From Thermoplasmatota archaeon (GTDB lineage Archaea > Thermoplasmatota > E2 > DHVEG-1): a stretch of DNA of 7,852 nt. Below are positions 1 through 6,293 of this stretch, piece after piece. The position numbers were made by a program, and so were the translations under genes. The notes under the pieces were generated by a model. That model saw only the letters and a program-made list of their open reading frames with translations. It had not been told where the DNA came from and searched no databases. Each line of letters opens with the position of its first letter. Within the stretch, counting starts at the first letter, position 1. The stretch lies in assembly GCA_016930995.1 (NCBI GenBank), contig JAFGFQ010000016.1, positions 1 through 7,852 on the forward strand, written 5' to 3'.

Positions 1-317
1 GGGACGTCAATAGAAGCAGCCCAGTTCGGGTTTTTTACGTATTTCGAATTTGGCCAGACATCACTGGTGAATTCCTGATCGTTAATCGTGACTTTCACAT
101 AAAAATCAGGATCGGAGAGGATGTCGATGGTGTCTAAAGCCCGTATCTCCTTTATGGTGACTGTGATAGTAATATTGTCGACCAATGGATCAAAATCGTT
201 CATAATCGGCTGAAGGGTGGGTGTGTATTTTTTCGATTGAGTTGAGGCCGACGTTGGTACAACTAATGCAGCGAGAACGACAAGCGTACAGAGTATTTTT
301 ATTGAATTTTTTATCAT
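1..317 (-). CDS. Secreted protein with C2-like beta region, 5' part only (cut by window edge)
   Basis: ATG at 317-315 opens a frame that stays open for 105 codons to the window edge, so the C-terminus is missing. Residues 1-24 form a typical signal peptide: Lys near the start, hydrophobic core LCTLVVLAALVV, and a likely cut after PTSA. The mature part contains DNITITVTIKEIRALDTID, followed by SDPDFYVKVTIND and a VWPNSKYVKNPNW segment. Alternating beta-strand residues with Asp-rich turns and the DFYVKVTI...VW.NSKYV.NP.W pattern resemble C2-like beta-sandwich segments that I recall from secreted archaeal proteins; that assignment is inference. The start is supported by an AGGGGG SD run at 332-327, 9 bases upstream, and by a TATA element at 374-382. 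The gene lies downstream of the propeller gene on the same strand, but its own promoter argues for independent transcription. Confidence 0.8.
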   Translation of the reverse strand, partial: MIKNSIKILCTLVVLAALVVPTSASTQSKKYTPTLQPIMNDFDPLVDNITITVTIKEIRALDTIDILSDPDFYVKVTINDQEFTSDVWPNSKYVKNPNWAASIDV

Positions 318-352
318 ATGAGATATCCCCCTAAGGATATATTTTTTTCTTG

Positions 353-368
353 GTATCTATAAAGATAC
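353..368. promoter_or_regulatory. Perfect 6-4-6 inverted repeat, possible operator
   Basis: GTATCT-ATAA-AGATAC is a perfect inverted repeat with 6-base arms. It sits between the TATA element at 374-382 and the expected transcription start of the minus-strand gene. This is a usual place for an archaeal repressor site. AT-rich intergenic DNA produces such repeats by chance, so this is a candidate only. Confidence 0.35.
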
Positions 369-373
369 ACACT

Positions 374-382
374 GTATTTAAA
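374..382 (-). promoter_or_regulatory. TATA-type promoter of the partial secreted gene
   Basis: Reading the minus strand, TTTAAATAC is preceded by a purine-rich stretch (GACAAACA) that could serve as the BRE. Transcription would begin about 25 bases downstream, near 350-354, giving a leader of about 35 bases that contains the SD. The match to archaeal TATA elements is good, but the start site is only inferred from spacing. Confidence 0.6.
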
Positions 383-485
383 TGTTTGTCACTCTCTGGT
401 TTTGCACAATAAATATTGACTTTATACATAAATTATTTACTTCCACTGATACAGAACTCTTTGGAATACATTTTTTTAATGCTAT

Positions 486-2201
486 TTAATACCCCATTAT
501 CTGTCGTAATATCGGAAACGCATTTGGGAAGCGTTCTAATAACCAATGGAGGAATGGGAACTGTGGAGGTTCATAAGGCATAATAACGGTCAATGTCGCC
601 CAGTCCGACTCCAGACCAAACGAATCAATAGCTTTTGCCTTAATAGTGTAGGTTCCTTTTTTCGTCCAGGTGTGTTTAAGAGAGACCGCATAACCTTGCA
701 TATAGTCTATGGTTTGTTCATTGGTGTCGTCACCCCAATCGACATAGTATGAGATTGGTGTGTTATCCGTATCATTTGCTTGAAAGACATATGTCACGCT
801 TGTTCGTTTCTTTGCTTCTGTAGGTCCGTTGATGGTTGGTTTTTCAGGGGGTTGATTATTTTCTATATTACCAAATGCGGAAAGGTATCCATAGGGACTT
901 ATATCGTCCTCTTCTGAACCAACATACACACGGTCATCAGGCCCGATACTGGGTGACGAACGAATCTGTGCAGTGGTGAGTTGTTTTCGCCATTTCTCTG
1001 TTCCATCTGGATTCACTGCGACCAAAGACCCTCCAGCACTGACATAAATCGTCCCTTCTCCAGAAACTGCTGGAATTGAACCATATATTGAACCTTGAAC
1101 ATCTGTACACCATTTTAAGGTCCCATTCGGATAGTATGCACGGAGTTGTTCTGTACCGACATAAATCGTACCATCCTCTGCAAGAGCGATTCCTGCTGCG
1201 GCTACACTACCTCCCGTGGATGCCTGCCATTTCAGAGTTCCATTAGGATTCAAGGCATAGAAATATCCATTAAAAGACGGGACATAAATGGTTCCATCAT
1301 CAGCGATAGAGGCAGAGCCTTTGATGTAGGCTCCTGTATTATATCGCCAGCGGAGCGTTCCATTCGGATACAACGCATAGAGATAATAATCACTCGAACC
1401 AATGTAGATAGTTCCATCCGGACCAATAGCGGGAGAACCCATCACGATATAACCTGTAGTATATCGCCATTTTTCAGTTCCATCGGGATTCACTGCAAAG
1501 ATTAAATGTCCATCATTACCAAAATAAATGGTACCATCACTACCGATTGTCGGTGATGAACTGGAGCTATGGTCTCCATCAAAAAACCATTTTTGTGTTC
1601 CATTTGGATATACTGCATGTAAATATCCATATCCCCCCCATGTAGTAAAAAAGAGAGTACCATCTTCAGCGATGGCTGGAGAACAACAAATAGTACCAGT
1701 AGCATGAAAACGCCATTTTCTTGTTCCATCTGGATACATTGCATACAAGGATGAATCAGAACCCTGGGTTCCAAAATAAATAATTTTTTCGTTATCAACT
1801 ACTGCAGAACCCCAAACCGCACCTGGATTATTTCCCCCAACACGCCAAATTTCAATTCCAGAATTATTTTCTGTACTATAGATACTTCGGCAGGTATGAA
1901 AAACATCATGACCAAACATCGGCCAAATAGATTCCATTGAACTATCTTGTATTTCATTCTCAGGATTTTTATAAACGTCTTTTAAAATATTAGTTTTTTC
2001 TTGTCGAAGATAAAAATTATATGTTTTTGTATCTTGAATATAACTTTTTTTATCAATATGCCAATCTATCCATAATTCTTGGGCAATTATTTTAAGCTGA
2101 GTATTGTTATTATTGATGTCTACTGTGTAGGAATTTACGATAGGACTACAAACAATAAGAAAAAAAAATAGTATTGACAGTTTCCACCATAATGTTTTCA
2201 T
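486..2201 (-). CDS. Secreted PQQ-like beta-propeller protein with PKD-like domain and C-terminal tail
   Basis: This 571-residue exported protein starts with a signal peptide (residues 1-24, hydrophobic core ILFFFLIVCSPIV). After an Asn-rich linker, WPMFGHDVFHT (93-103) is the entry motif common in PQQ-type propellers. Eight blade-like repeats of about 40 residues follow to about residue 445; seven contain a (Y/N)P(D/N)GT..W turn, and most contain DGTIY(V/I/F)G. PQQ ligands cannot be recognised, so a binding or scaffold role is as likely as enzyme activity. Residues 449-541 form a PKD-like domain (VDWGDDT at 487-493, KGTYTIKAKAID at 515-526). The tail 549-571 (PFLHWLLERFP..FPILR) is short and amphipathic. 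The ATG is preceded by GAGG at 2211-2208, 6 bases away. The first third is visibly more AT-rich than the repeats. The protein probably acts on the cell surface or outside the cell; its partner or substrate is unknown. Confidence 0.88.
   Translation of the reverse strand: MKTLWWKLSILFFFLIVCSPIVNSYTVDINNNNTQLKIIAQELWIDWHIDKKSYIQDTKTYNFYLRQEKTNILKDVYKNPENEIQDSSMESIWPMFGHDVFHTCRSIYSTENNSGIEIWRVGGNNPGAVWGSAVVDNEKIIYFGTQGSDSSLYAMYPDGTRKWRFHATGTICCSPAIAEDGTLFFTTWGGYGYLHAVYPNGTQKWFFDGDHSSSSSPTIGSDGTIYFGNDGHLIFAVNPDGTEKWRYTTGYIVMGSPAIGPDGTIYIGSSDYYLYALYPNGTLRWRYNTGAYIKGSASIADDGTIYVPSFNGYFYALNPNGTLKWQASTGGSVAAAGIALAEDGTIYVGTEQLRAYYPNGTLKWCTDVQGSIYGSIPAVSGEGTIYVSAGGSLVAVNPDGTEKWRKQLTTAQIRSSPSIGPDDRVYVGSEEDDISPYGYLSAFGNIENNQPPEKPTINGPTEAKKRTSVTYVFQANDTDNTPISYYVDWGDDTNEQTIDYMQGYAVSLKHTWTKKGTYTIKAKAIDSFGLESDWATLTVIMPYEPPQFPFLHWLLERFPNAFPILRQIMGY
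960..1770 (-). repeat. About 120-bp tandem coding repeats of the beta-propeller
   Basis: On the plus strand a phrase of the form GTTCCATc.GGAT recurs at about 120-base steps, near 1000, 1120, 1238, 1357, 1478, 1598 and 1721. Each copy encodes the (Y/N)P(D/N)GT turn of one propeller blade. The in-frame period and amino-acid conservation show these are protein repeats. Similar copies could support blade gain or loss by recombination. Confidence 0.85.
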
Positions 2202-2230
2202 TCAAATTCCTCAATAATAATATCCAAGAG

Positions 2231-2276
2231 CTTCCTTAAAAATCTTTCTATTTATTATTAATAAATATATCTTATA
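2231..2276. promoter_or_regulatory. Divergent AT-rich promoter region with 19-base palindrome (2249-2267)
   Basis: The region between the divergent starts at 2201 (minus) and 2392 (plus) is almost all A and T. Candidate TATA elements are TTTTTAA on the minus strand (2243-2237) for the propeller gene and AAATATAT on the plus strand (2263-2270) for the short secreted ORF. In between, TATTTATTA-T-TAATAAATA at 2249-2267 is a perfect 9-1-9 palindrome that could bind a regulator of both genes. Several overlapping A/T elements make the exact promoter positions uncertain. Confidence 0.4.
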
Positions 2277-2391
2277 CTTGTACAAAAAGATAACTTTTTT
2301 CATTTATTTTTTTTTTAAGGTAAATAAATCGAAAAAATTAAAAGTTATTTTCGAATTCATATCATTAATAAAAAGGGACGGAGGTTATGAA

Positions 2392-2787
2392 TTGAAGAAA
2401 AAAATAGTTGGAATTTTTATTATTATGCTGCTTATATCCAGTGCAATGACCTCAATTTTATTTTCAGACAACGGGAAAGTCGAAGCAAGCGGTGGAGGAC
2501 AACAAGGTAGTGGCAGAGTAAATCTTGATCATGATTGGATTTGGGAACGAGTCCAAGATTTCGGAAATGTTATACATTATGTGAATTGGTCTGAAGGTGG
2601 TGAGAATGGTATTCCGAAAGGTCGCTGCTGGGCGACAGCTGGGGAGGAATATACAATAAATAATATATTAGAACCAAATATAAATGGACAAGAAACAGCA
2701 TGTAACCTTTCTGAATATAAAGAATTGTTAATTGGTCCTCTATCGAATAACATTATTAACTCTTTAAAATGCAGAAATATGAATTAA
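2392..2787 (+). CDS. Short secreted ORF, probably the truncated N-terminal part of a larger extracellular protein
   Basis: This encodes a 131-residue product starting with TTG at 2392. The start is chosen because GGAGG at 2380-2384 lies 7 bases upstream and the product then begins as a textbook signal peptide (LKKKIVGIFIIMLLISSAMTS). The frame is open further upstream, to an ATG at 2278, but that would bury the signal peptide. The mature part has a Gly-rich linker (SGGGQQGSG), then HDWIWERVQDFGNVIHYVNW and IPKGRCWATAGEEYTI. I recall similar phrases near the N-termini of long archaeal secreted proteins, possibly peptidases, so this looks like a front end that lost its catalytic part. That family link is from memory and uncertain. 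No catalytic motif is present. The ORF is markedly AT-rich (16 of 60 bases G or C at 2401-2460). It could also be a genuine small secreted protein. Confidence 0.6.
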   Translation: MKKKIVGIFIIMLLISSAMTSILFSDNGKVEASGGGQQGSGRVNLDHDWIWERVQDFGNVIHYVNWSEGGENGIPKGRCWATAGEEYTINNILEPNINGQETACNLSEYKELLIGPLSNNIINSLKCRNMN

Positions 2788-2897
2788 AATGCAAAGCTTC
2801 AATCTCTGCAGTGAAAGAGTTGATTTTTTCTAAAATGTTAAAAAGAGCAGACGAATACCATATCCTATCTACCATGTATATGGGGGATAGTCCATGA
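2769..2897 (+). CDS. Overlapping 42-codon ORF, possible -1 frame continuation of the preceding ORF
   Basis: ATG at 2769 opens 42 codons (MQKYELKCKASISAVKELIF onward, ending MGDSP) to a TGA at 2895-2897. That stop overlaps the ATG of the next gene as ATGA. The ORF overlaps the end of the preceding secreted ORF by 19 bases and lies in its -1 frame. The preceding frame reads TCT TTA AAA here, so T TTA AAA (2763-2769) is a slippery-type heptamer that would join both frames. No SD is visible for the ATG. It could be a decayed continuation after a frameshift, a programmed frameshift product, a coupled leader peptide, or chance. Real translation is not established. Confidence 0.3.
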   Translation: MQKYELKCKASISAVKELIFSKMLKRADEYHILSTMYMGDSP

Positions 2898-3238
2898 AGT
2901 TACTCATACCACCGGAACCACTCCTGTTGAAAAAACACTCAGAGGACCAGCCCGGCAGAGAATGGGATATTGATTCGCTCAGCCTGTGGTTTGGCAACCG
3001 ACTCCCAACCTATCTCTGGAACGATGCGGGTTGGTCAAAACCCCTCAAGGCCGAGGGATATACCTGGCAAAGTTTCCTGAAAATCCTCTCGCTTCATAAA
3101 AAAGAGATGATCCGCTGGTCCAGAAACGCACTTTCCTGGAGAGATTTTCTCTTAAAACTGCAAGACACCATCAAAGACCCGGTGTTTAAAACAGTCCTTC
3201 TCCGGCAGGACAGACGAAAGGCGATAATCGATGGATAA
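2894..3238 (+). CDS. Trp-rich 114-residue protein of unknown function, coupled to the radical SAM gene
   Basis: I do not recognise a family. The 114-residue product has no signal peptide or membrane segment, so it should be cytosolic. It contains seven Trp (24, 32, 42, 47, 58, 75, 82), a high share. The first half is Pro- and Trp-rich (SLWFGNRLPTYLWNDAGW), and residues 56-114 look helical and basic, ending RQDRRKAIIDG. No Cys is present, so it is not an iron-sulfur protein. GGGGG at 2882-2886 lies 7 bases before the ATG. Its last 8 bases overlap the start of the radical SAM gene, which implies coupled translation and suggests a dedicated partner: an accessory subunit, substrate binder or substrate. 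A promoter is not clear; TTAAAAA at 2839-2845 is a weak candidate. Base composition matches the radical SAM gene rather than the AT-rich ORFs upstream. Confidence 0.75.
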   Translation: MKLLIPPEPLLLKKHSEDQPGREWDIDSLSLWFGNRLPTYLWNDAGWSKPLKAEGYTWQSFLKILSLHKKEMIRWSRNALSWRDFLLKLQDTIKDPVFKTVLLRQDRRKAIIDG

Positions 3239-4832
3239 CCACACAGACGGCTACCCAATTGTCCTGACCGCCTCCCGTGCCGAGGCAAATGAATACGACG
3301 ATAACCCCTTTGCGGCATTCATCTGCACGTTCCCAAAGAAGCTCTCTGGGTTAGCGTTACGAGAACACTTAGAAAACCTACCCAGCAATGAAGACGGTAC
3401 TGCACAACGAACCATTTACGGCCTTCGAAAAGTCCAATCACTCCTCACGAAGGAATTCGGAGAAGAAAACATCGTTGTCGCCCACTATGATCAGCTGCAT
3501 CGATTCATCGGGAAGAACACCAAGATTGTTGGAATCTCCTCTATGGACCCCATGGGGCTTGCCTATGTCTCCACGACCTATAATTCCCTCATCGGCTTCG
3601 GCGGGGAGGCGTTAAACGCGGCTGAATTCGAAAGACTCATCATGCATCCTTCCATCCAGCAGTACAAACCAAAAATCATCGTTGGTGGTGCTGGCTCATG
3701 GCAAATCAACGAAGCCAGGATGCAGAAAAACTGGGGGATCGACGTCCTTTTCCAAGGGGAAGGAGAAGAAGACCTCATCAACGTATTTACGAAAATGATG
3801 AACGATGACCCAGTACCAGACTATTTCATTGCCAAGAAACCGAACCGGAAAAAAATCCCTCCTATCCGACAAGCAGCGTGCTATGGGATGGTGGAAATCA
3901 CCCGTGGGTGCGGCCGAGGCTGCCAGTTCTGCAGCCCGACGAATCGCACAAAATACTCCTTTCCCCTCGACTATATCATGGAAGAAGTAAAAACCAATGT
4001 CGCAGGGGGGACAGAGACGATTTTCACCGTCACCGAGGATGTTTTCTTGTACAAATCAAAACCAGGGTTCATCCCGAACAGAGAAGAAATCGTCAAATTA
4101 TACAAGACGATCGCATCCTACCCTGGTGTCGAGTATATCTTACTTTCCCATGCATCCCTTGCTCCGGTTATCTACGACCAACACCTTCTTGAGGAACTCT
4201 CACCGATCCTTTTAGAAAAAACACGATGGACACCAGAGTTAAACAAGTCATATCCAAAGCGTTTCGTCTCCGTTGAGGTCGGGATTGAAACCGGTAGTGT
4301 GCGCCTCATGAAGAAATACATGAAGGGAAAAGCACTCCCCTATAGCGTCGATACCTGGCCGGAGCTAGTGGTACAGGGTGTCGGTATTATGAACGATTAC
4401 GACTGGTGGCCTTTATGTACTATCATGACAGGCCAACCAGACGAGACCGAAGATGATGTCCGTGCGACCCTGGAGCTCATTGACGACTTACGGAATCATC
4501 ATGCAAAGATGTTTTACACCCCGGTTCTGTTCATCCCTTTAAAGGAGGCGATACTGGGGAACCAGCGGAGAACCAACCTGAAAAATCTGACAGAGCTCCA
4601 ATGGGAGGTCATCGCCCGATGCTGGCGCAACAACATCGACTTTTGGTCACCAGATAAGAAATGGCTGCTAAACCCGATTTTCTTCTTCACCCACTGGTTC
4701 TACGCACGATGGAAACATGGGAAAAAAGCAACCTTACCCATGATGCACCTTGCCGGGTTCCCCATCGCCCAAAAGACCAACAAACTCTGCACACCCCAGT
4801 ATTGTCAAGAGGCGTCTCTCTCTGAAGAATAG
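3231..4832 (+). CDS. B12-binding-type radical SAM protein of unknown substrate
   Basis: This 533-residue cytosolic protein combines an N-terminal cobalamin-binding-like domain with a radical SAM core. Residues about 78-195 show the Rossmann-like pattern of B12-type radical SAM enzymes: TKIVGISSMDPMG (97-109), KIIVGGAGSW (148-157), IDVLFQGEGEEDL (170-182). The classical DxHxxG motif is absent, as in many radical SAM relatives. ITRGCGRGCQFC carries the CX3CX2C cluster site (C227, C231, C234) that binds the 4Fe-4S cluster and SAM. Later core motifs are VSVEVGIETGS (346-356) and TIMTGQPDETEDD (397-409). Residues 7-70 (YPIVLTASRAE, GLRKV) match a widespread but uncharacterised subfamily that I recall from bacteria and archaea. 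A CX4C pair (C520, C525) near the C-terminus could bind metal. The reaction is unknown; methylation or another radical rearrangement is possible. Start ATG overlaps the upstream gene by 8 bases. Confidence 0.9.
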   Translation: MDNHTDGYPIVLTASRAEANEYDDNPFAAFICTFPKKLSGLALREHLENLPSNEDGTAQRTIYGLRKVQSLLTKEFGEENIVVAHYDQLHRFIGKNTKIVGISSMDPMGLAYVSTTYNSLIGFGGEALNAAEFERLIMHPSIQQYKPKIIVGGAGSWQINEARMQKNWGIDVLFQGEGEEDLINVFTKMMNDDPVPDYFIAKKPNRKKIPPIRQAACYGMVEITRGCGRGCQFCSPTNRTKYSFPLDYIMEEVKTNVAGGTETIFTVTEDVFLYKSKPGFIPNREEIVKLYKTIASYPGVEYILLSHASLAPVIYDQHLLEELSPILLEKTRWTPELNKSYPKRFVSVEVGIETGSVRLMKKYMKGKALPYSVDTWPELVVQGVGIMNDYDWWPLCTIMTGQPDETEDDVRATLELIDDLRNHHAKMFYTPVLFIPLKEAILGNQRRTNLKNLTELQWEVIARCWRNNIDFWSPDKKWLLNPIFFFTHWFYARWKHGKKATLPMMHLAGFPIAQKTNKLCTPQYCQEASLSEE

Positions 4833-4859
4833 ACAATAAGCAGTGCGCTCCGTCGTTTA

Positions 4860-6203
4860 TTAACTTTTGAGAAATGCATAGTAGGCTAGATAGGAGGAGT
4901 AAAGGTCCACCTTGCTTGTCACCTCATAGGGGGAATGCATCGAGAGCACCGGGGCGCCGAGGTCGACGACCTCCATGCCGAGCCGTGCGAAATATTTTGC
5001 CACCGTCCCACCACCACCCTTGTCTACCTTCCCAAGTTCCCCGGTCTGCCAGGGGACCTTCGCCTTGTCAAGGAGTGCTCTGATTTCCGCGACATATTCT
5101 GCGGAGGCATCATTCGCAGCGTATTTCCCGCCATGGCCGGTATACTTCGACATCGTGACCCCACTTCCAAGGGATGCTGCGTTTTTCAACTCAAAGACAT
5201 CGGTGTAGTTCGGGGTGATTGCTGACTGCACATCTGCAGAGATCACTTTTGATTTGAGCAGGACACTGTCAATATCAACATTGACATCAAGGTCTCGGAT
5301 AAGGGATCGCAGAAACGTGGTTGTTTGGGCTGAAGCATTTCCTTCACTGCCGATTTCCTCCTTATCGACAAACAGGGAAACAGCGGTGTGCTCCGGGTTT
5401 TTCACCTCAAGAATCGCCTGCAATGCCGCATAGGCGCAGATCCGGTCGTCTTGACCATAGGCACCGATGAGAGACCGGTCAAAGCCCACATCACGGGGCT
5501 TAAAGGCGGGGACGGCTTCAAGCTCTGCGGAGATGAAATCCTGTTCTGTGATCCCGTAGTCGGTATGGAGTTTTTCAAGGATCGCTGCCTTGATTTTCTC
5601 CTTGAAATCCCCTTTCGCCGGTTTACTTCCTATCACGATATCAAGGCTTTCTGCTTTTATCGCCTCATCGATTTTCTTATTATCCTGAACGTCATGGGAC
5701 AGATGGGGCAGCAAATCTGGCACAGAAAACACAGGGTCTTTTTCCGTCTCACCTAAAGAGAATGTGATTTTCTCCCCGTTTTTCTTCACAACAACCCCAT
5801 GTAGTGCAAGGGGAATGACGACCCATTGGAACTTCTTAATCCCCCCGTAATAATGCGTTTCAAATAACGCCAGATGGCTCTCAGAATCCTGATAGAGAGG
5901 GACCTGTTTTAAATCAAGACGAGGCGAGTCGATATGGGAAATGACGATACGGAGTCCCTCGCGCACTGGTTTTTTCCCTGGAATTACTATCGCAGCAGAT
6001 TTTTCCTGATTGACGATGATTTTTTTCTTTTTCTTTTTCGCGGCATCCTTGATAAAAGAGACTGCCTCCCGCTCTGTTTTGACCTGAGTAAGGAACGATT
6101 TATACTGTTCTGCAAAAGTAAAAGCGGTGGTAAGCTGTTCCTTTGAGAGAAGGTCCCAGGCGGATTTCTTTGTATACGCGTATTTGCTTTCGCCATCTTT
6201 CAT
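4860..6203 (-). CDS. M18 family zinc aminopeptidase (aspartyl aminopeptidase-like)
   Basis: This 447-residue cytosolic metallopeptidase removes N-terminal residues from peptides. Counting from the ATG at 6203, the co-catalytic metal ligands of family M18 are in place: H90 in ISHIDSPRLDLK, D252 in GAYGQDDR, E283 in DKEEIGSEG with E282 as the general base, D324 in SADVQS, and H423 in LSMHSPYEV. The KVDKGGGGT segment (392-400) is also typical. Length fits the family (about 430-470), and the frame is intact. A GTG at 6212 would add three residues, but AAGGGG (6217-6212) is an SD placed 8 bases before the ATG and overlaps the GTG, so ATG is chosen. Residues 56-61 are a Lys run encoded by A-rich codons. 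The gene ends 27 bases from the convergent radical SAM gene. Substrate preference (acidic or other N-terminal residue) cannot be read from the sequence. Confidence 0.93.
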   Translation of the reverse strand: MKDGESKYAYTKKSAWDLLSKEQLTTAFTFAEQYKSFLTQVKTEREAVSFIKDAAKKKKKKIIVNQEKSAAIVIPGKKPVREGLRIVISHIDSPRLDLKQVPLYQDSESHLALFETHYYGGIKKFQWVVIPLALHGVVVKKNGEKITFSLGETEKDPVFSVPDLLPHLSHDVQDNKKIDEAIKAESLDIVIGSKPAKGDFKEKIKAAILEKLHTDYGITEQDFISAELEAVPAFKPRDVGFDRSLIGAYGQDDRICAYAALQAILEVKNPEHTAVSLFVDKEEIGSEGNASAQTTTFLRSLIRDLDVNVDIDSVLLKSKVISADVQSAITPNYTDVFELKNAASLGSGVTMSKYTGHGGKYAANDASAEYVAEIRALLDKAKVPWQTGELGKVDKGGGGTVAKYFARLGMEVVDLGAPVLSMHSPYEVTSKVDLYSSYLAYYAFLKS

Positions 6204-6235
6204 GATGTACACCCCTTGGTGTGAAAGTCATCATG
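6201..6235 (-). promoter_or_regulatory. Nested inverted repeat enclosing the SD and start codon of the aminopeptidase gene
   Basis: On the minus strand CATGATG (6235-6229) pairs with CATCATG (6207-6201), whose last three bases are the start codon. Inside, ACACC (6222-6218) pairs with GGTGT (6213-6209) around AAGG. As RNA this would hide the SD and the ATG; as DNA it could be an operator. If transcription starts about 25 bases from the TATA element (6249-6241), the outer 5' arm would lie mostly outside the mRNA, which favours an operator unless a longer transcript exists. Confidence 0.45.
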
Positions 6236-6240
6236 TAGGA

Positions 6241-6249
6241 ATTTAAAAA
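6241..6249 (-). promoter_or_regulatory. TATA-type promoter of the aminopeptidase gene
   Basis: TTTTTAAAT on the minus strand fits an archaeal TATA element. The expected start near 6217-6222 would give a leader of only about 15-20 bases that still contains the SD. Confidence 0.5.
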
Positions 6250-6256
6250 GATAACT

Positions 6257-6293
6257 CAAAAGAAAAGAAGAAAAAAGGAAAAGAAAAGGGGGT
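6257..6293 (-). terminator. Pyrimidine-rich oligo-T terminator of the PKD membrane protein gene
   Basis: Directly after the stop codon at 6296-6294, the minus strand reads an unbroken 35-base pyrimidine run (6292-6258): CCCCC, then T-runs of 4, 4, 6, 2, 4 and 4 separated by single or double C. Archaeal RNA polymerase stops at such oligo-T tracts without needing a hairpin. A very similar tract occurs at 7847-7822. Confidence 0.65.

Noticed and set aside
1146..1505. Plus-strand ORF of 119 codons
   Set aside because: It is antisense to the propeller repeats, and its open frame comes from the repeated DNA; no SD or recognisable protein.
990..1745. Regular repeats of about 30 bases with about 90-base gaps, superficially CRISPR-like
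   Set aside because: The copies are imperfect, in frame and encode the (Y/N)P(D/N)GT blade turns of the propeller; the period is too long and the gaps are also conserved.
1502..1798. Minus-strand ORF of 98 codons overlapping the propeller gene
   Set aside because: It is an out-of-frame reading of the same repeats (recurring MQYIQMEHKNG-type phrases).
2278..2391. Upstream ATG start for the short secreted ORF
   Set aside because: It has no SD, translates to low-complexity Phe/Lys sequence, and would place the signal peptide inside the protein; the TTG at 2392 has a well-placed GGAGG.
3578..3781. Minus-strand ORF inside the radical SAM gene
   Set aside because: Antisense shadow; the plus frame carries the conserved B12-domain motifs.
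4833..4859. Terminator between the convergent radical SAM and aminopeptidase genes
   Set aside because: Only 27 bases, with no clear T-run on either strand or convincing hairpin.
5388..5756. Plus-strand ORF of 122 codons opposite the aminopeptidase gene
   Set aside because: The minus strand carries all M18 catalytic motifs here; the antisense frame has no family features.
6204..6212. GTG start adding three residues to the aminopeptidase
   Set aside because: The GTG overlaps the SD itself; the ATG at 6203 has correct 8-base spacing.
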